64,000 nt of DNA from NCBI GenBank assembly GCA_902518165.1, contig CABYFB010000002.1:124001-188000 (forward strand), in the 5' to 3' direction. The position numbers and the translations under genes are program-made. Of the stretch, positions 8,049 to 18,317 are shown one piece after another. Origin of the DNA: an uncultured Pelagibacteraceae bacterium. Its GTDB lineage: Bacteria > Pseudomonadota > Alphaproteobacteria > Pelagibacterales > Pelagibacteraceae. How positions within the stretch are numbered: position 1 is the stretch's first letter; the number at the start of each line of letters is the position of its first letter. The notes under the pieces are model-generated. The model made no database searches. It was not told where the DNA came from and worked only from the letters and a program-made list of their open reading frames with translations.

Positions 8049-9331
8049 TGATAATTCTTACAATGTTTGCAGTCCTTCTACTTCTTTTATCTATCAATGT
8101 ACCTATCGCTATTGGCCTTGCAGTAACAACAATTATTGCAATGGTATTGAAGACAGGAACAAGTTTTTTAATTGATACAGCAATAGTTATGTTTGATGGA
8201 TCAATGAAGTTCCCATTGATTGCTATTCCATTATTTATCCTAGCCGGATCAATTATGAATAGTGCAGGTATTTCTAGAAGATTAATAGCTTTTGCTTCAG
8301 CGCTTGTTGGATTTATCAAGGGTGGTTTAAGTATGATCAACATTGCTACCTCTATGTTTTTTGCTGAAATTTCTGGATCTGCGGTTGCTGATGTTGCTGC
8401 ATTAGGATCTATTTTAATTCCAGCGATGAAGAAAAAAGGATACCCTGGTCCTTTCGCTGCTGCAGTAACTTCATCTTCAGCATCATTAGCGATAATTATT
8501 CCACCTTCAATACCAATGATTGTTTATGCGGTAATGGCTCAAAGTTCAGTTGTGCAATTGTTTGTAGCAGGAATAGTTCCAGGAGTAATAGGTGGCTTCT
8601 TCTTAATGTTAGCAGCATATATTACTGCAAGACGTAAAAATTTTCCTGTTGAAGAAACATTTAATATTCCAAATGTTAAGAAAACTGCAAAAGATGCAGC
8701 ATTAGCATTTTTATTACCAATTATAATCTTAGGTGGAATTTTTGGAGGAGTTGTAACTGCAACCGAAGGAGCAGGTTTAGCAGTTGTAGCATCATTAGTT
8801 ATTGGATTTATTTATAAAGAAATAGATTTTAAAAGATTATACGAGTCAGCTTGTGAAGGAGCAATTCAAACTGCTTCAGTAATGTTATTAGTAGCTGCAT
8901 CTGTATTACTTGGTGAATTTTTAACAATTGAACAAATCCCACAAAAAGTTGCAGAGTCAATTATTGATTTTACAAATAATAAATATGCAGTCTTAGGAAT
9001 ACTAAATGTATTTCTTTTAGTAATAGGTTTCTTTTTACATTCGGTTGCTGCAATAATTTTGACAGTTCCAATTGTAATGCCATTAGTTAATGCGGTAGGT
9101 ATTGATCCAGTTCACTTTGGTATAATTGTAACTTTAAATTTAGCAATTGGTCAACAAACACCACCAGTTGCAAGTGTTCTAGTTACAGCTTGCTCTGTTG
9201 CAAAAGCAGACATATGGGATGTAACAAGATCGAATATATCCTTTATATGTGTGTTATTAGTATTGTTAATGTTAGTAACTTATGTTCCAGCTATACCAAT
9301 GACATTAGTTGAGTTTTTTTATAGGAGCTAA
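8048..9331 (+). CDS. dctM: TRAP transporter large permease, DctM family
   Basis: FPLIAIPLFILAGSIMNSAGISRRLIAFA, GSILIPAMKKKGYP, SIPMIVYA. Confidence 0.95.
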   Translation: MIILTMFAVLLLLLSINVPIAIGLAVTTIIAMVLKTGTSFLIDTAIVMFDGSMKFPLIAIPLFILAGSIMNSAGISRRLIAFASALVGFIKGGLSMINIATSMFFAEISGSAVADVAALGSILIPAMKKKGYPGPFAAAVTSSSASLAIIIPPSIPMIVYAVMAQSSVVQLFVAGIVPGVIGGFFLMLAAYITARRKNFPVEETFNIPNVKKTAKDAALAFLLPIIILGGIFGGVVTATEGAGLAVVASLVIGFIYKEIDFKRLYESACEGAIQTASVMLLVAASVLLGEFLTIEQIPQKVAESIIDFTNNKYAVLGILNVFLLVIGFFLHSVAAIILTVPIVMPLVNAVGIDPVHFGIIVTLNLAIGQQTPPVASVLVTACSVAKADIWDVTRSNISFICVLLVLLMLVTYVPAIPMTLVEFFYRS

Positions 9332-10114
9332 ATGAGCAAATTAATTAAAGTAAATAAAAAAAATAAACATTTAGTTGAAGTTGTTATCAATAGACCAGAA
9401 AAACTAAATGCTATGACTAAGCCAATGTGGATTGAGCTTGGCAAAGTTTTCAAAAAGTTATCTAAGAATAAAAATTTAAGATGTATTATTATAAGAGGAG
9501 AGGGTGGTAAATCTTTTTCACCAGGAAATGATATTGGAGAATTTAAAAAACAAAGATCTTCATCAAAATTAGCAAAATCTTACGGTAAATTTTTACACGG
9601 AACACTTGGAGCAATTTTTGATTGTCCAATACCAACAATTGCTTTGATAGAAGGAATATGTGTTGGTGGTGGATTAGAAATAGCAGGATGTTGTGACATT
9701 AGAATTTGTGGCAAAAGCTCTAGGTTTGGAGTTCCAATTAAAAGATTAGGCTTAACAATGGCTGCAAAAGAACTTGAGGTACTTTTAAAAGTAACCAATT
9801 ATACAATTGCAATGGAAATATTATTTGAAGGAAGAGTCTTTGGAGCTGATGAAGCATTTCAGAAGAGGTTAGTTAATAGAGTAGTTAATGATAAAGATGT
9901 TGAAAAAGAAGCTTATAAATCAGCTGAATTAATATGCGAAGGTGCTCCAAAAGTTGCAAGGTGGCATAAGCAATTTGCAAGAAACATTTTAAAAAATGGA
10001 AAAGTTACAGAAAAAATAAATAATCTTGGTTACAAATGTTATGATACCCAAGACTTTAAAATTGGATATCAATCTTTCCTAAACAAAACAAAACCAAAAT
10101 TCAAAAATAAGTAA
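9332..10114 (+). CDS. Enoyl-CoA hydratase/isomerase (crotonase) family protein
   Basis: NRPEKLNAMTKPM, SFSPGNDIGEF, EGICVGGGLEIAGCCDIRI. Confidence 0.92.
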   Translation: MSKLIKVNKKNKHLVEVVINRPEKLNAMTKPMWIELGKVFKKLSKNKNLRCIIIRGEGGKSFSPGNDIGEFKKQRSSSKLAKSYGKFLHGTLGAIFDCPIPTIALIEGICVGGGLEIAGCCDIRICGKSSRFGVPIKRLGLTMAAKELEVLLKVTNYTIAMEILFEGRVFGADEAFQKRLVNRVVNDKDVEKEAYKSAELICEGAPKVARWHKQFARNILKNGKVTEKINNLGYKCYDTQDFKIGYQSFLNKTKPKFKNK

Positions 10115-10117
10115 TAG

Positions 10118-11311
10118 ATGACCGCATCATTAAAAGGCATTCGTGTACTTGAGATGGCACAAATAATGGCTGGTCCTACATGTGGACTGTTATTAGCTGA
10201 TCTTGGTGCTGAGGTAATTAAAATAGAAAAGACACCTGGCGGAGATGATACCAGAAACTTCTTGCCACCAGAAATTAATGGTGAGTCTGCAGCTTTCATG
10301 ATGATGAATAGGAATAAGAAAGGTATCGCATTAAATTTAAAAGACAAAGATGGAATAGAAATATTTAAAACTATGGTAAAAAATTCTGATGTAGTTTTGG
10401 AGAATTTTAGAAAAGGAACATTAGAAAAATTAGGCGTTGGATATGATGTTATGTCAAAAATCAATCCTAAAATCATTTTATGTGAAATATCTGGATACGG
10501 TAGAACTGGTCCTTACGCAGATAAAGGAGGATTTGATTTAGTTGCACAAGGTATGAGTGGGTTGATGAGTATTACTGGTGAAAGCAAAGATAAACCACCA
10601 ATGAAAGTAGGTGCACCTATTACAGATATTACAGCTGGTTTACTTGCGGCTAGTGGAATTTTAGCAGCATTAGTTTACAGAGAAAAAACTGGTGAAGGAC
10701 AAAAAGTTGATACATCTTTATATGAAGCGGGTATTGTTCATACTTACTGGCAGTCTGCTATTGCAGGTGCAACTGGAGAGTCGCCTGGACCTTTAGGTTC
10801 AGCACATCCTTTAACAGCTCCTTATCAAGCATTTAAAACAAAAGATAAATGGATAACGGTAGGTGCTTCAAATCAAAATACTTGGCTTATGTTACTCAAA
10901 GCAATTGGTCGTGAAGATTTGCAAGAAAATGAAAAGTTTTCATCTAACTTAAACAGAAAACAAAATTTAAAAGAACTAGTTAATATTCTTAATGAAGAAC
11001 TAATTAAAAAAACCTCTAGTGAATGGTTAAAAATCTTTGATGATAATGGTTTACCATGTGGACCTATTAACTCGATAACAGACATGTTTAAAGATCCTCA
11101 AACAATTCAAAGAGAAATGGTTATAGAAGTAGATAATAAAAAAGCTGGTAGAAGTAGGGCTATTGGTATGCCAATTAAATTTTCAAAAAGTAAAACTGAA
11201 AAATCAAAAGGTGCTCCAAACCTAGGAGAGCATACAAAAGAAATTATGCAAATTTTTGGTTACAAAGATGACCAGATTGTAGATTTTTATAACAGAAAAG
11301 TAATTCTTTAA
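10118..11311 (+). CDS. CaiB/BaiF (family III) CoA-transferase
   Basis: GIRVLEMAQIMAGPTCGLLLADLGAEVIKIE...GDDTR, LNLKDKDG, CEISGYGRTGPYADKGGFDLVAQGMSG. Confidence 0.95.
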   Translation: MTASLKGIRVLEMAQIMAGPTCGLLLADLGAEVIKIEKTPGGDDTRNFLPPEINGESAAFMMMNRNKKGIALNLKDKDGIEIFKTMVKNSDVVLENFRKGTLEKLGVGYDVMSKINPKIILCEISGYGRTGPYADKGGFDLVAQGMSGLMSITGESKDKPPMKVGAPITDITAGLLAASGILAALVYREKTGEGQKVDTSLYEAGIVHTYWQSAIAGATGESPGPLGSAHPLTAPYQAFKTKDKWITVGASNQNTWLMLLKAIGREDLQENEKFSSNLNRKQNLKELVNILNEELIKKTSSEWLKIFDDNGLPCGPINSITDMFKDPQTIQREMVIEVDNKKAGRSRAIGMPIKFSKSKTEKSKGAPNLGEHTKEIMQIFGYKDDQIVDFYNRKVIL

Positions 11312-14211
11312 TTAACAGTTTCAAAAATTTTAAATAATAATTCTGAGACATGCTTACCTTTTTTCTCAGATAAATCAGATATTTGATGTCTACAGCTTGT
11401 ACCATTTGCAACAATAAAATCTTTTTCACTACTATTATTGATTGCAGGTATCAAAGAAAGATTTGCCATTTTTTTTGATACTTCATAAGTCTTACTGTCA
11501 TATCCAAATGAACCAGCCATACCACAACAACTAGAATCTATCATTTTATTATTAATATTTAATTCTGATAAAAGATTAGTTAGCCCTTTCATTCTATCCT
11601 GTGATTTTTGATGACAGTGTCCATGAATTAATACATTTTGATCAAACTTATTTGCTTTAATTTTATTATTATTTCTTATTTGTTCTAAAATAAATTCCTC
11701 AAGTAGATAAAATTTATTTTTAATTTGTTCTTTATTATTTACATTCTTTAAAGTCTGATACTCATCATTAAATGTTAATAAACAGGATGGTTCAATACCT
11801 ACAACTGGTAAATCTACATAATTATTTTGTATAACGTAATCATTAAATCTATTTAGTTCTTCAGATGCTTTGTCTAATTGCCCGTAAGAGATATAAGTTC
11901 TGCCACAACAAAGAGGTCTCTTTAATTTATCTTTACCAAAACTCGGTATAACTGCTTGATATCCAAATTTATTTAATACTTTAATTGCATAAACCAAATT
12001 TTCATTTTCAAAGTTAATATTAAATGTATCTGCAAACAAAATTACTTTATTTTCTGATACTGTCTGACTGTCGTAAATTTCTCTTAATGCGTTCTGGTTT
12101 TGAACTTCAGGCATAGTCCTTGCAGTTGCAAAACCAAACTTTTCAATAATTGTTGAAATTAGTGGTAAGTTTTTGACCTTATTGAATATAGGAGCAACAA
12201 TTTTTAATAACCAAATAAGTCTTGGCATATCTGAGATAACTCTATCTTTAATTCGCATACTAAATTTTTTATAGTAATGAGAAAGAAATTCAGATTTCAT
12301 TTTAGCCATATCAACCGACATAGGGCATTCTCTTTGACAAGCTTTACAGCTGACACATAACTCCATGGTTTCATACATTTCTTTTGATGCAAATGAACCT
12401 TCTGGAAGTTGGTTGGATAAAGCTAATCTTAAAGTATTTGCTCTACCTCTGACTAAATCTTTTTCTTCTTTAGTTACTCTGTATGATGGACACATCACAC
12501 CAGAGTCTAACTTTCTACAAGCACCATTGTTATTACACATCTCAACTGCATCAGAGAATTGACCCCAATTAGACCAATCGTAATGTGTATCAATATTTTC
12601 TGTTTGATAACCTGATTTGTATCTCATTAAAGATCTATCATTTGATTTAAATGGCCGAACAATTTTTCCAGGATTTAAAAGGTTTTTAATATCGAATGTA
12701 TCTTTTATTTCTTCAAAGGCATTTGTGATTTTTTTACCAAACATCATTTCATGGAATTCTGATCTAACAATTCCATCACCATGCTCACCAGAATGAGAAC
12801 CTTTATAATCTTTAACCATTTCAAAAGCTTCTTCAGATATGGATCTCATGTTTTGTATATCTTTGTCTGATTTCATATTTAAAACTGGTCTTACATGGAG
12901 AGTTCCAACAGATGCATGTGCATAAAACATTCCACTAGTTCCATATTTTTTAAATATTTCTTTTAATCTTGCTGTGTAGTCAGCTAAGTGTTCTAGAGAA
13001 ACTGCACAATCTTCAATGAAGGCAACTGGTTTTCTATCACCTTTCATTGACATCAAAATATTTAATCCAGCTTTTCTTATTTCAAAAACTTCTTTCTGCT
13101 CTGATAGATCTGAATAATATGAAAACTCATTTTTTTTGTTTTGGTTTAAAACTAAGTATTCTAGATCCTTTATTTTCTTTTCATATACACTTTTCTCTGT
13201 ATCAATAAATTCTACCATCAAAACTGCTTCAGGATTTCCTTTGATGTATTTTTTTATACCTCCAGCATACATTGGTATTTCTTTTGCCAAATTTAATAAA
13301 TTTTGGTCCATCAACTCAACACAAGTTGGTTTTAATTTTACAATCTCTTTTGATAATTCCATTGCTTGATGAAAATTATCAAAGTAGCAGACACCTAAAA
13401 TTTTATTCTTTGGTATTTCGGATAACTTTAATTTTATTTTATTGAATAAAGACAATGTTCCTTCAGAGCCAACAAGAAGATTGGATGAGTTAAATCCCTC
13501 TGGATCAATTAAATCAATGTTATATCCTCCAACTCTTCTTTGTGTTGTTGGCCAATTCACATCAATTTCGCTTCCAACCTGTTGTCTCACATCTATGAAT
13601 TTATCTATGATTTTATAAAGTCTGTCTTGGTTGTTCTTTGTGGCTAAATAATTCTTATTTATTTGATCAAAATTAAATATAGAGCCATCATCTAATATTG
13701 CTTCAATAGCTAATACGTTATGAACCATGTTGCCATAATATAAAGATCTTGATCCACAAGAGTTGTTAGCTGACATCCCTCCAATAGTTGCTCTACTGCT
13801 TGTTGAAACATCTACTGGAAACCAAAGACCATGGGGCTTCAAATAAGCATTTAGATGATCTAATACGACACCTGGCTGAACCCATACATATTTTTCTTCA
13901 ACATTAAGTTCTAAAATTTTATTTTGATGTTTGCTGTAATCGATTACAACACTTTCGCCAACAGTCTGACCACATTGAGAACTTCCACCACCTCTAGCTA
14001 ATAGAGGAACGGAATTTTTTTGCGAATATTCCATTAAACTTAATACATCATTGGTATCTTTTGGAAGAACTACACCAAGAGGTTTAATTTGATATACAGA
14101 AGCATCAGTACTGTATCTTCCACGTGAGAATTCATCGAATAAAGTTTTTCCATCAACTTTATTACTAATTTCTTTACCAATTTTTTGTATCTGATCTGAA
14201 TTAAACCGCAT
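11308..14211 (-). CDS. FAD-linked oxidase/Fe-S fusion protein, YdiJ-like (D-2-hydroxyacid dehydrogenase type)
   Basis: 967 aa: FAD_binding_4 region (LLARGGGSSQCGQTVG), 4Fe-4S motif CVSCKACQRECP, CCG-type motifs SSCCGMAGSFGY and RPLCCGRTY. Confidence 0.88.
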   Translation of the reverse strand: MRFNSDQIQKIGKEISNKVDGKTLFDEFSRGRYSTDASVYQIKPLGVVLPKDTNDVLSLMEYSQKNSVPLLARGGGSSQCGQTVGESVVIDYSKHQNKILELNVEEKYVWVQPGVVLDHLNAYLKPHGLWFPVDVSTSSRATIGGMSANNSCGSRSLYYGNMVHNVLAIEAILDDGSIFNFDQINKNYLATKNNQDRLYKIIDKFIDVRQQVGSEIDVNWPTTQRRVGGYNIDLIDPEGFNSSNLLVGSEGTLSLFNKIKLKLSEIPKNKILGVCYFDNFHQAMELSKEIVKLKPTCVELMDQNLLNLAKEIPMYAGGIKKYIKGNPEAVLMVEFIDTEKSVYEKKIKDLEYLVLNQNKKNEFSYYSDLSEQKEVFEIRKAGLNILMSMKGDRKPVAFIEDCAVSLEHLADYTARLKEIFKKYGTSGMFYAHASVGTLHVRPVLNMKSDKDIQNMRSISEEAFEMVKDYKGSHSGEHGDGIVRSEFHEMMFGKKITNAFEEIKDTFDIKNLLNPGKIVRPFKSNDRSLMRYKSGYQTENIDTHYDWSNWGQFSDAVEMCNNNGACRKLDSGVMCPSYRVTKEEKDLVRGRANTLRLALSNQLPEGSFASKEMYETMELCVSCKACQRECPMSVDMAKMKSEFLSHYYKKFSMRIKDRVISDMPRLIWLLKIVAPIFNKVKNLPLISTIIEKFGFATARTMPEVQNQNALREIYDSQTVSENKVILFADTFNINFENENLVYAIKVLNKFGYQAVIPSFGKDKLKRPLCCGRTYISYGQLDKASEELNRFNDYVIQNNYVDLPVVGIEPSCLLTFNDEYQTLKNVNNKEQIKNKFYLLEEFILEQIRNNNKIKANKFDQNVLIHGHCHQKSQDRMKGLTNLLSELNINNKMIDSSCCGMAGSFGYDSKTYEVSKKMANLSLIPAINNSSEKDFIVANGTSCRHQISDLSEKKGKHVSELLFKIFETVN

Positions 14212-14228
14212 AAAACTTAATTAAAGGT

Positions 14229-15383
14229 TTATTTATTTTTGTAAACCAGTTTACCGAACTTTTTTAACGCGGCCTCTGAAATCTCTAAACCTAAACCAGG
14301 TTTTTCATTTAAATGTATCCATCCATCACTCATTTTGTGTGGATTTTCAAATAATTGTGCCTGTAAAGGATCTCGTTCATTATCAAATGACTCAACAATT
14401 CTCCCAGCTGGAGTTGATGCTACTAATGGTGCATGAATATAACAATCATGATGTGGAGCTACATCTATATGATTTAATTCACACAGTGCAGAAAGTTTTT
14501 TTCCATTTGTAAAACCACCAAACATTGTGCAATCAAATTGTAAAATTTGTATTGCTTCTTCTTCAATCATGGACCTACATCCATAAATAGTTATTTCACT
14601 TTCACCACCTGACAATGGAATTCTAGTATGTTTTGATAAAAGTTTTAAAGTCCTTCTATCATCTTCCCATCTAACAGGTTCTTCAATCCATGTAGGATTA
14701 AATCTCTCAAATTCTTTTACACCTTCAATTGCAGTTTTTAGATCCCATGCTCTATTGACATCAATCATTAAACCTTTTTGATCTCCAATTTCATCTCTAA
14801 TAATTTCTAACCTCTTAGCGTCTTCTTTGATACTAAGTCCTCCAACTTTAACTTTAAAACTTTGATGACCAATATTTACTAATTTTTTAATTTCATCTCT
14901 TAATTCTTTTTCATCTTTACCATCTCTGTAGTAAGCACATGTAACATAAACAGGAATTTTGTTTCTGTATCCACCAAATAATTTGTACAATGGGACGTTT
15001 GATGCCTTTCCTATTAAATCCCAACAAGCAATATCTAAAGCTGCTGAAATTCTGATTAATGCTTCTCTGCTCCAACCTTTTTCGCTACTGGTTCGAGTAT
15101 CAGTTAATTTGAAAATTTTTTCATAAATTTTTTCAGGACAAAATGGATCTTCTCCAATTATTAAATCTTGTAAGCCATTTGAAAATGGTTTGATGATAGG
15201 AGCTATATCAGTGTAGCTTGTAGCTAAACCAAAGCCTGAATGACCATCTTTAGTTTTAATTTTAATTAAAAGTTCATTAGCTGTTGGTACAATGAAGTGA
15301 CTAACCCAATGTGGTTTTACTTCATCTGGATTATTAAGAACATAAACCTCCAAGCTATCAATTAAATTACTACTATTTGTCAT
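14229..15383 (-). CDS. Mandelate racemase/muconate lactonizing enzyme (enolase superfamily) protein
   Basis: KVKVGG...RLEIIRDEIGDQKGLMIDVNRAW, WIEEPVRWED, IPLSGGE, PHHDCYIHAPL. Confidence 0.92.
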   Translation of the reverse strand: MTNSSNLIDSLEVYVLNNPDEVKPHWVSHFIVPTANELLIKIKTKDGHSGFGLATSYTDIAPIIKPFSNGLQDLIIGEDPFCPEKIYEKIFKLTDTRTSSEKGWSREALIRISAALDIACWDLIGKASNVPLYKLFGGYRNKIPVYVTCAYYRDGKDEKELRDEIKKLVNIGHQSFKVKVGGLSIKEDAKRLEIIRDEIGDQKGLMIDVNRAWDLKTAIEGVKEFERFNPTWIEEPVRWEDDRRTLKLLSKHTRIPLSGGESEITIYGCRSMIEEEAIQILQFDCTMFGGFTNGKKLSALCELNHIDVAPHHDCYIHAPLVASTPAGRIVESFDNERDPLQAQLFENPHKMSDGWIHLNEKPGLGLEISEAALKKFGKLVYKNK

Positions 15384-15428
15384 ACATTATAAATTTGCTT
15401 ATATAATTTCTTTAGCATATACAGCGTT

Positions 15429-16601
15429 ATGGCAATTTCAAATAATATAAGACCTGGTCGACATTTTTTACAAATTCCAGGACCAACAAACGTTCCAGAT
15501 AGAGTTCTAAGAGCTATGGATTATCCTACTATAGATCACAGAGGTCCTGACTTTGCTGAATTAGGATTAAGAGTTTTAGATCGCATAAAATTAATTTTTA
15601 AAACTTCTGAACCTGTAATAATTTTTCCAGCCTCAGGAACGGGTGCTTGGGAAGCTGCACTTGTAAACACTTTAAGTGCTGGTGATAAAATCTTGATGTT
15701 TGAAACCGGACATTTCTCAACTCTTTGGTGGGATATTGCTCAAAAATTCAAAATTGAAGTAGACTTTGTTGAAGGTGATTGGAGAACAGGTGTTGATCCA
15801 AACATAGTTGAACAAAAATTAAAAGAAGACAAAGATAAAAAAATTAAAGCAGTTTGTGCTGTACATAATGAAACTTCTACAGGTGTTACAAGTAGAATTG
15901 GAGAAATTAGAAAAGCTATGGATAATGCGGAACATCCAGCTTTATTATTCGTTGATACGATATCTTCACTAGGTTCTATTGATTATAGACATGAAGAGTG
16001 GAAAGTTGATGTAACTGTTGGTGGTTCTCAAAAAGGATTACTATTACCACCAGGACTTTCTTTCAATGCAATAAGTTCTAAAGCTTTAGAAGCGTATAAA
16101 ACATCTGAATTACCAAAGTCGTATTGGGATTGGGGACCGATGTTAGAAAACAATAAAAAAGGTTACTTTCCTTACACACCAGCTACAAATTTATTTTATG
16201 GTTTGGATGAAGCAATCAATATGCTTACAGAAGAGGGTTTAGATAATGTTTTCAAAAGACACAAAAGATTTGCAGAAGCCACAAGAGTTGCAGTTAACTC
16301 GTGGGGATTAGAAATACTTTGTAAAAATCCAGAAGAATACTCAGACTCATTAACAGCAGTAATGGTTCCTGAAGGTCATGATGCTGATTTTTTAAGAAAA
16401 ACTATTTTGGATCATTACAACATGTCATTAGGAACAGGACTTGCAAAAGTTGCAGGAAAAATTTTTAGAATTGGTCACTTAGGTGATTTTAACGAACTAA
16501 TGTTAGCTGGAACATTGGCAGGTGTTGAAATGGGTTTAATGAAATCTAAAATACCTTATAAAAAAGGTGGAATACTTAAGGCACTTGAGTATCTTTGTTA
16601 A
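15429..16601 (+). CDS. Class V aminotransferase, serine--glyoxylate aminotransferase-like
   Basis: PGPTNVPDRVLRAM, DHRGPDFAELGLRVL, VHNETSTGV, DTISSLGSID, SQKGLLLPPGLSF. Confidence 0.9.
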   Translation: MAISNNIRPGRHFLQIPGPTNVPDRVLRAMDYPTIDHRGPDFAELGLRVLDRIKLIFKTSEPVIIFPASGTGAWEAALVNTLSAGDKILMFETGHFSTLWWDIAQKFKIEVDFVEGDWRTGVDPNIVEQKLKEDKDKKIKAVCAVHNETSTGVTSRIGEIRKAMDNAEHPALLFVDTISSLGSIDYRHEEWKVDVTVGGSQKGLLLPPGLSFNAISSKALEAYKTSELPKSYWDWGPMLENNKKGYFPYTPATNLFYGLDEAINMLTEEGLDNVFKRHKRFAEATRVAVNSWGLEILCKNPEEYSDSLTAVMVPEGHDADFLRKTILDHYNMSLGTGLAKVAGKIFRIGHLGDFNELMLAGTLAGVEMGLMKSKIPYKKGGILKALEYLC

Positions 16602-16619
16602 TCAGTCAAGTTACAAATC

Positions 16620-17585
16620 ATGCTTGATTTTTGCATCATAGGATCAGGAATTTCTGGATCAACGATTGCAAATTTATTAAATAAAAAATATTCCGTTGCA
16701 GTTTATGATAAAGCAAGAGGTTATGGTGGAAGAAGTTCATTTAAAAAATATAAAGATAAAGTTGGATTTGATCACGGACTTCAATATATCTCTCCAAAGT
16801 CCACAAAATTTAAAACATTTACTAATCAACTTATTAAGAAAAAAGTTTTAAAAAAATGGAGAGGAAATCATTTATTTCTGCATAAAACAGTCAAAGAAAT
16901 AAAAAATCATTTAAAATTAATTGGAACAAAAGGAAATAACTCTATTAGCAAACATTTATTAAAGAAAATTAAATGTAATTTTGAACATGAGCTAACAAAT
17001 ATAAAGAGATTAAATGATCATTGGGAATTAACTTTTAAAAATGATGTAAAACAAAAATGTAAAAATCTTATTTTGACCTGCCCATTTCCTCAAAGTAAGA
17101 AATTAGGACAAAAATATTTAAGTAAATCTTATTTAAATCAAAAAGTTAAAATGGATGCCAATTTAACAGTCATGATTGTCACCAATAATCTTAAACAATC
17201 TAATAGTAGTTACTTTTTTAATGATGATATGCTTGGTTGGGCTGCTTATGAAAATAGTAAAAAAAGATTTAATTATAAGTATGATTTATGGACACTTCAA
17301 AGCACTTACAAATACGGTAATAAATTTACAAAAGATTATAGAAACAAAAGAAAATACTACACAAATCAACTAATTAAAAAATTTGAAAAATTAACAATGT
17401 TAAAAATCAAAAAAATTCATCACTCAAGAATTCATGGCTGGTTGTATTCATCTAATTCAAAGCCACTTAAACAATTATCTTTATGGAATAAGTCTTTAAA
17501 AATAGGATTGTGTGGTGATTATTTTGGAGGACCAAGATTAGAAAACGGCTGGTTAAGTGCAAAAGACTTATTTAAAAAAATATAA
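16620..17585 (+). CDS. NAD(P)/FAD-dependent oxidoreductase (renalase-like)
   Basis: N-terminal Rossmann motif IIGSGISGSTIANLL, YDKARGYGGRSS; C-terminal GLCGDYFGGPRLENGWLSAKDL. Confidence 0.8.
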   Translation: MLDFCIIGSGISGSTIANLLNKKYSVAVYDKARGYGGRSSFKKYKDKVGFDHGLQYISPKSTKFKTFTNQLIKKKVLKKWRGNHLFLHKTVKEIKNHLKLIGTKGNNSISKHLLKKIKCNFEHELTNIKRLNDHWELTFKNDVKQKCKNLILTCPFPQSKKLGQKYLSKSYLNQKVKMDANLTVMIVTNNLKQSNSSYFFNDDMLGWAAYENSKKRFNYKYDLWTLQSTYKYGNKFTKDYRNKRKYYTNQLIKKFEKLTMLKIKKIHHSRIHGWLYSSNSKPLKQLSLWNKSLKIGLCGDYFGGPRLENGWLSAKDLFKKI

Positions 17586-17597
17586 TAAGTTAAATTT

Positions 17598-18104
17598 ATG
17601 AAACAAAAAGGCTTTACATTAATAGAACTCTTAGTTGTTGTAGCAATAATAGGTATTTTAGCTGCAGTAGGTGTTGTCGCTTACAGCGGTTATACTAGTG
17701 GATCAAAAAAAGCAGCTACAAAGTCTCAACACAGAACTATAGTTAAATTTCTTCAATCTGAATTAATGAAATGCACATTAGGCGAAACCAGTTTAACATT
17801 GAAAAATTCATCTGGAGTAGCAATTTCTGTATCTTGCAATAAATCTTCAATAAATACAATTACACTAGGTGATAGGTTTGTTAATCATTTTAATGGTGAT
17901 GGATTTATGAATCCATTTAATAATCCTGATAATAATGGTTCATTAAAAGCTTTAACAGGAAATAGCCCAGTATTAGGGCAGACTAGAATTGTTAACGCTG
18001 GTGGAAATAAAATTCAAATCGTAACAAAATTTGATGGTAGTACAGGTCAATGGTCTGGTAATAATAATGAAGTTTTGATTAATGAAATATTAGATGAAAG
18101 ATAA
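17598..18104 (+). CDS. Type IV pilin-like protein
   Basis: GFTLIELLVVVAIIGILAAVGVVAYSGYT N-terminus; HRTIVKF...C and FVNHFNGDGFMNPF motifs shared with paralogues. Confidence 0.9.
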   Translation: MKQKGFTLIELLVVVAIIGILAAVGVVAYSGYTSGSKKAATKSQHRTIVKFLQSELMKCTLGETSLTLKNSSGVAISVSCNKSSINTITLGDRFVNHFNGDGFMNPFNNPDNNGSLKALTGNSPVLGQTRIVNAGGNKIQIVTKFDGSTGQWSGNNNEVLINEILDER

Positions 18105-18108
18105 TTAA

Positions 18109-18307
18109 ATGAAAATATTATTAATAATAGCGATCATGTTATTTTTAAATCTTTTAGTTATTCAAAAAATACTCAGAGTCAGTATTTTTAAATAGATCAA
18201 TTGGCGAACTAATTCATGAAGTTACAAAAAATATGAATACTAAGATAATGAAAAATATATTTCTCTTTTTAATTGTACTAGAGAATTGTAATCCTAATTA
18301 TATGTGA
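18109..18307 (+). pseudogene. Possible frameshifted small secreted-protein gene
   Basis: ATG ORF MKILLIIAIMLFLNLLVIQK.. stops at 18195. Removing one A from the A6 tract at about 18167-18172 gives a continuous ORF ...VIQKYSESVFLNRSIGELIHEVTKNMNTKIMKNIFLFLIVLENCNPNYM ending at 18307. Confidence 0.4.
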
Positions 18308-18317
18308 TAAATTATAA

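Noticed and set aside
7960-8343. 127-aa minus-strand ORF
   Set aside because: Antisense to the dctQ/dctM coding region; translation looks like reverse-strand shadow (Ile/Asn-rich, no family), while the + frame is clearly DctM.
10069-10476. 135-aa minus-strand ORF
   Set aside because: Antisense shadow of the CaiB-type CoA-transferase; no start context or family motif.
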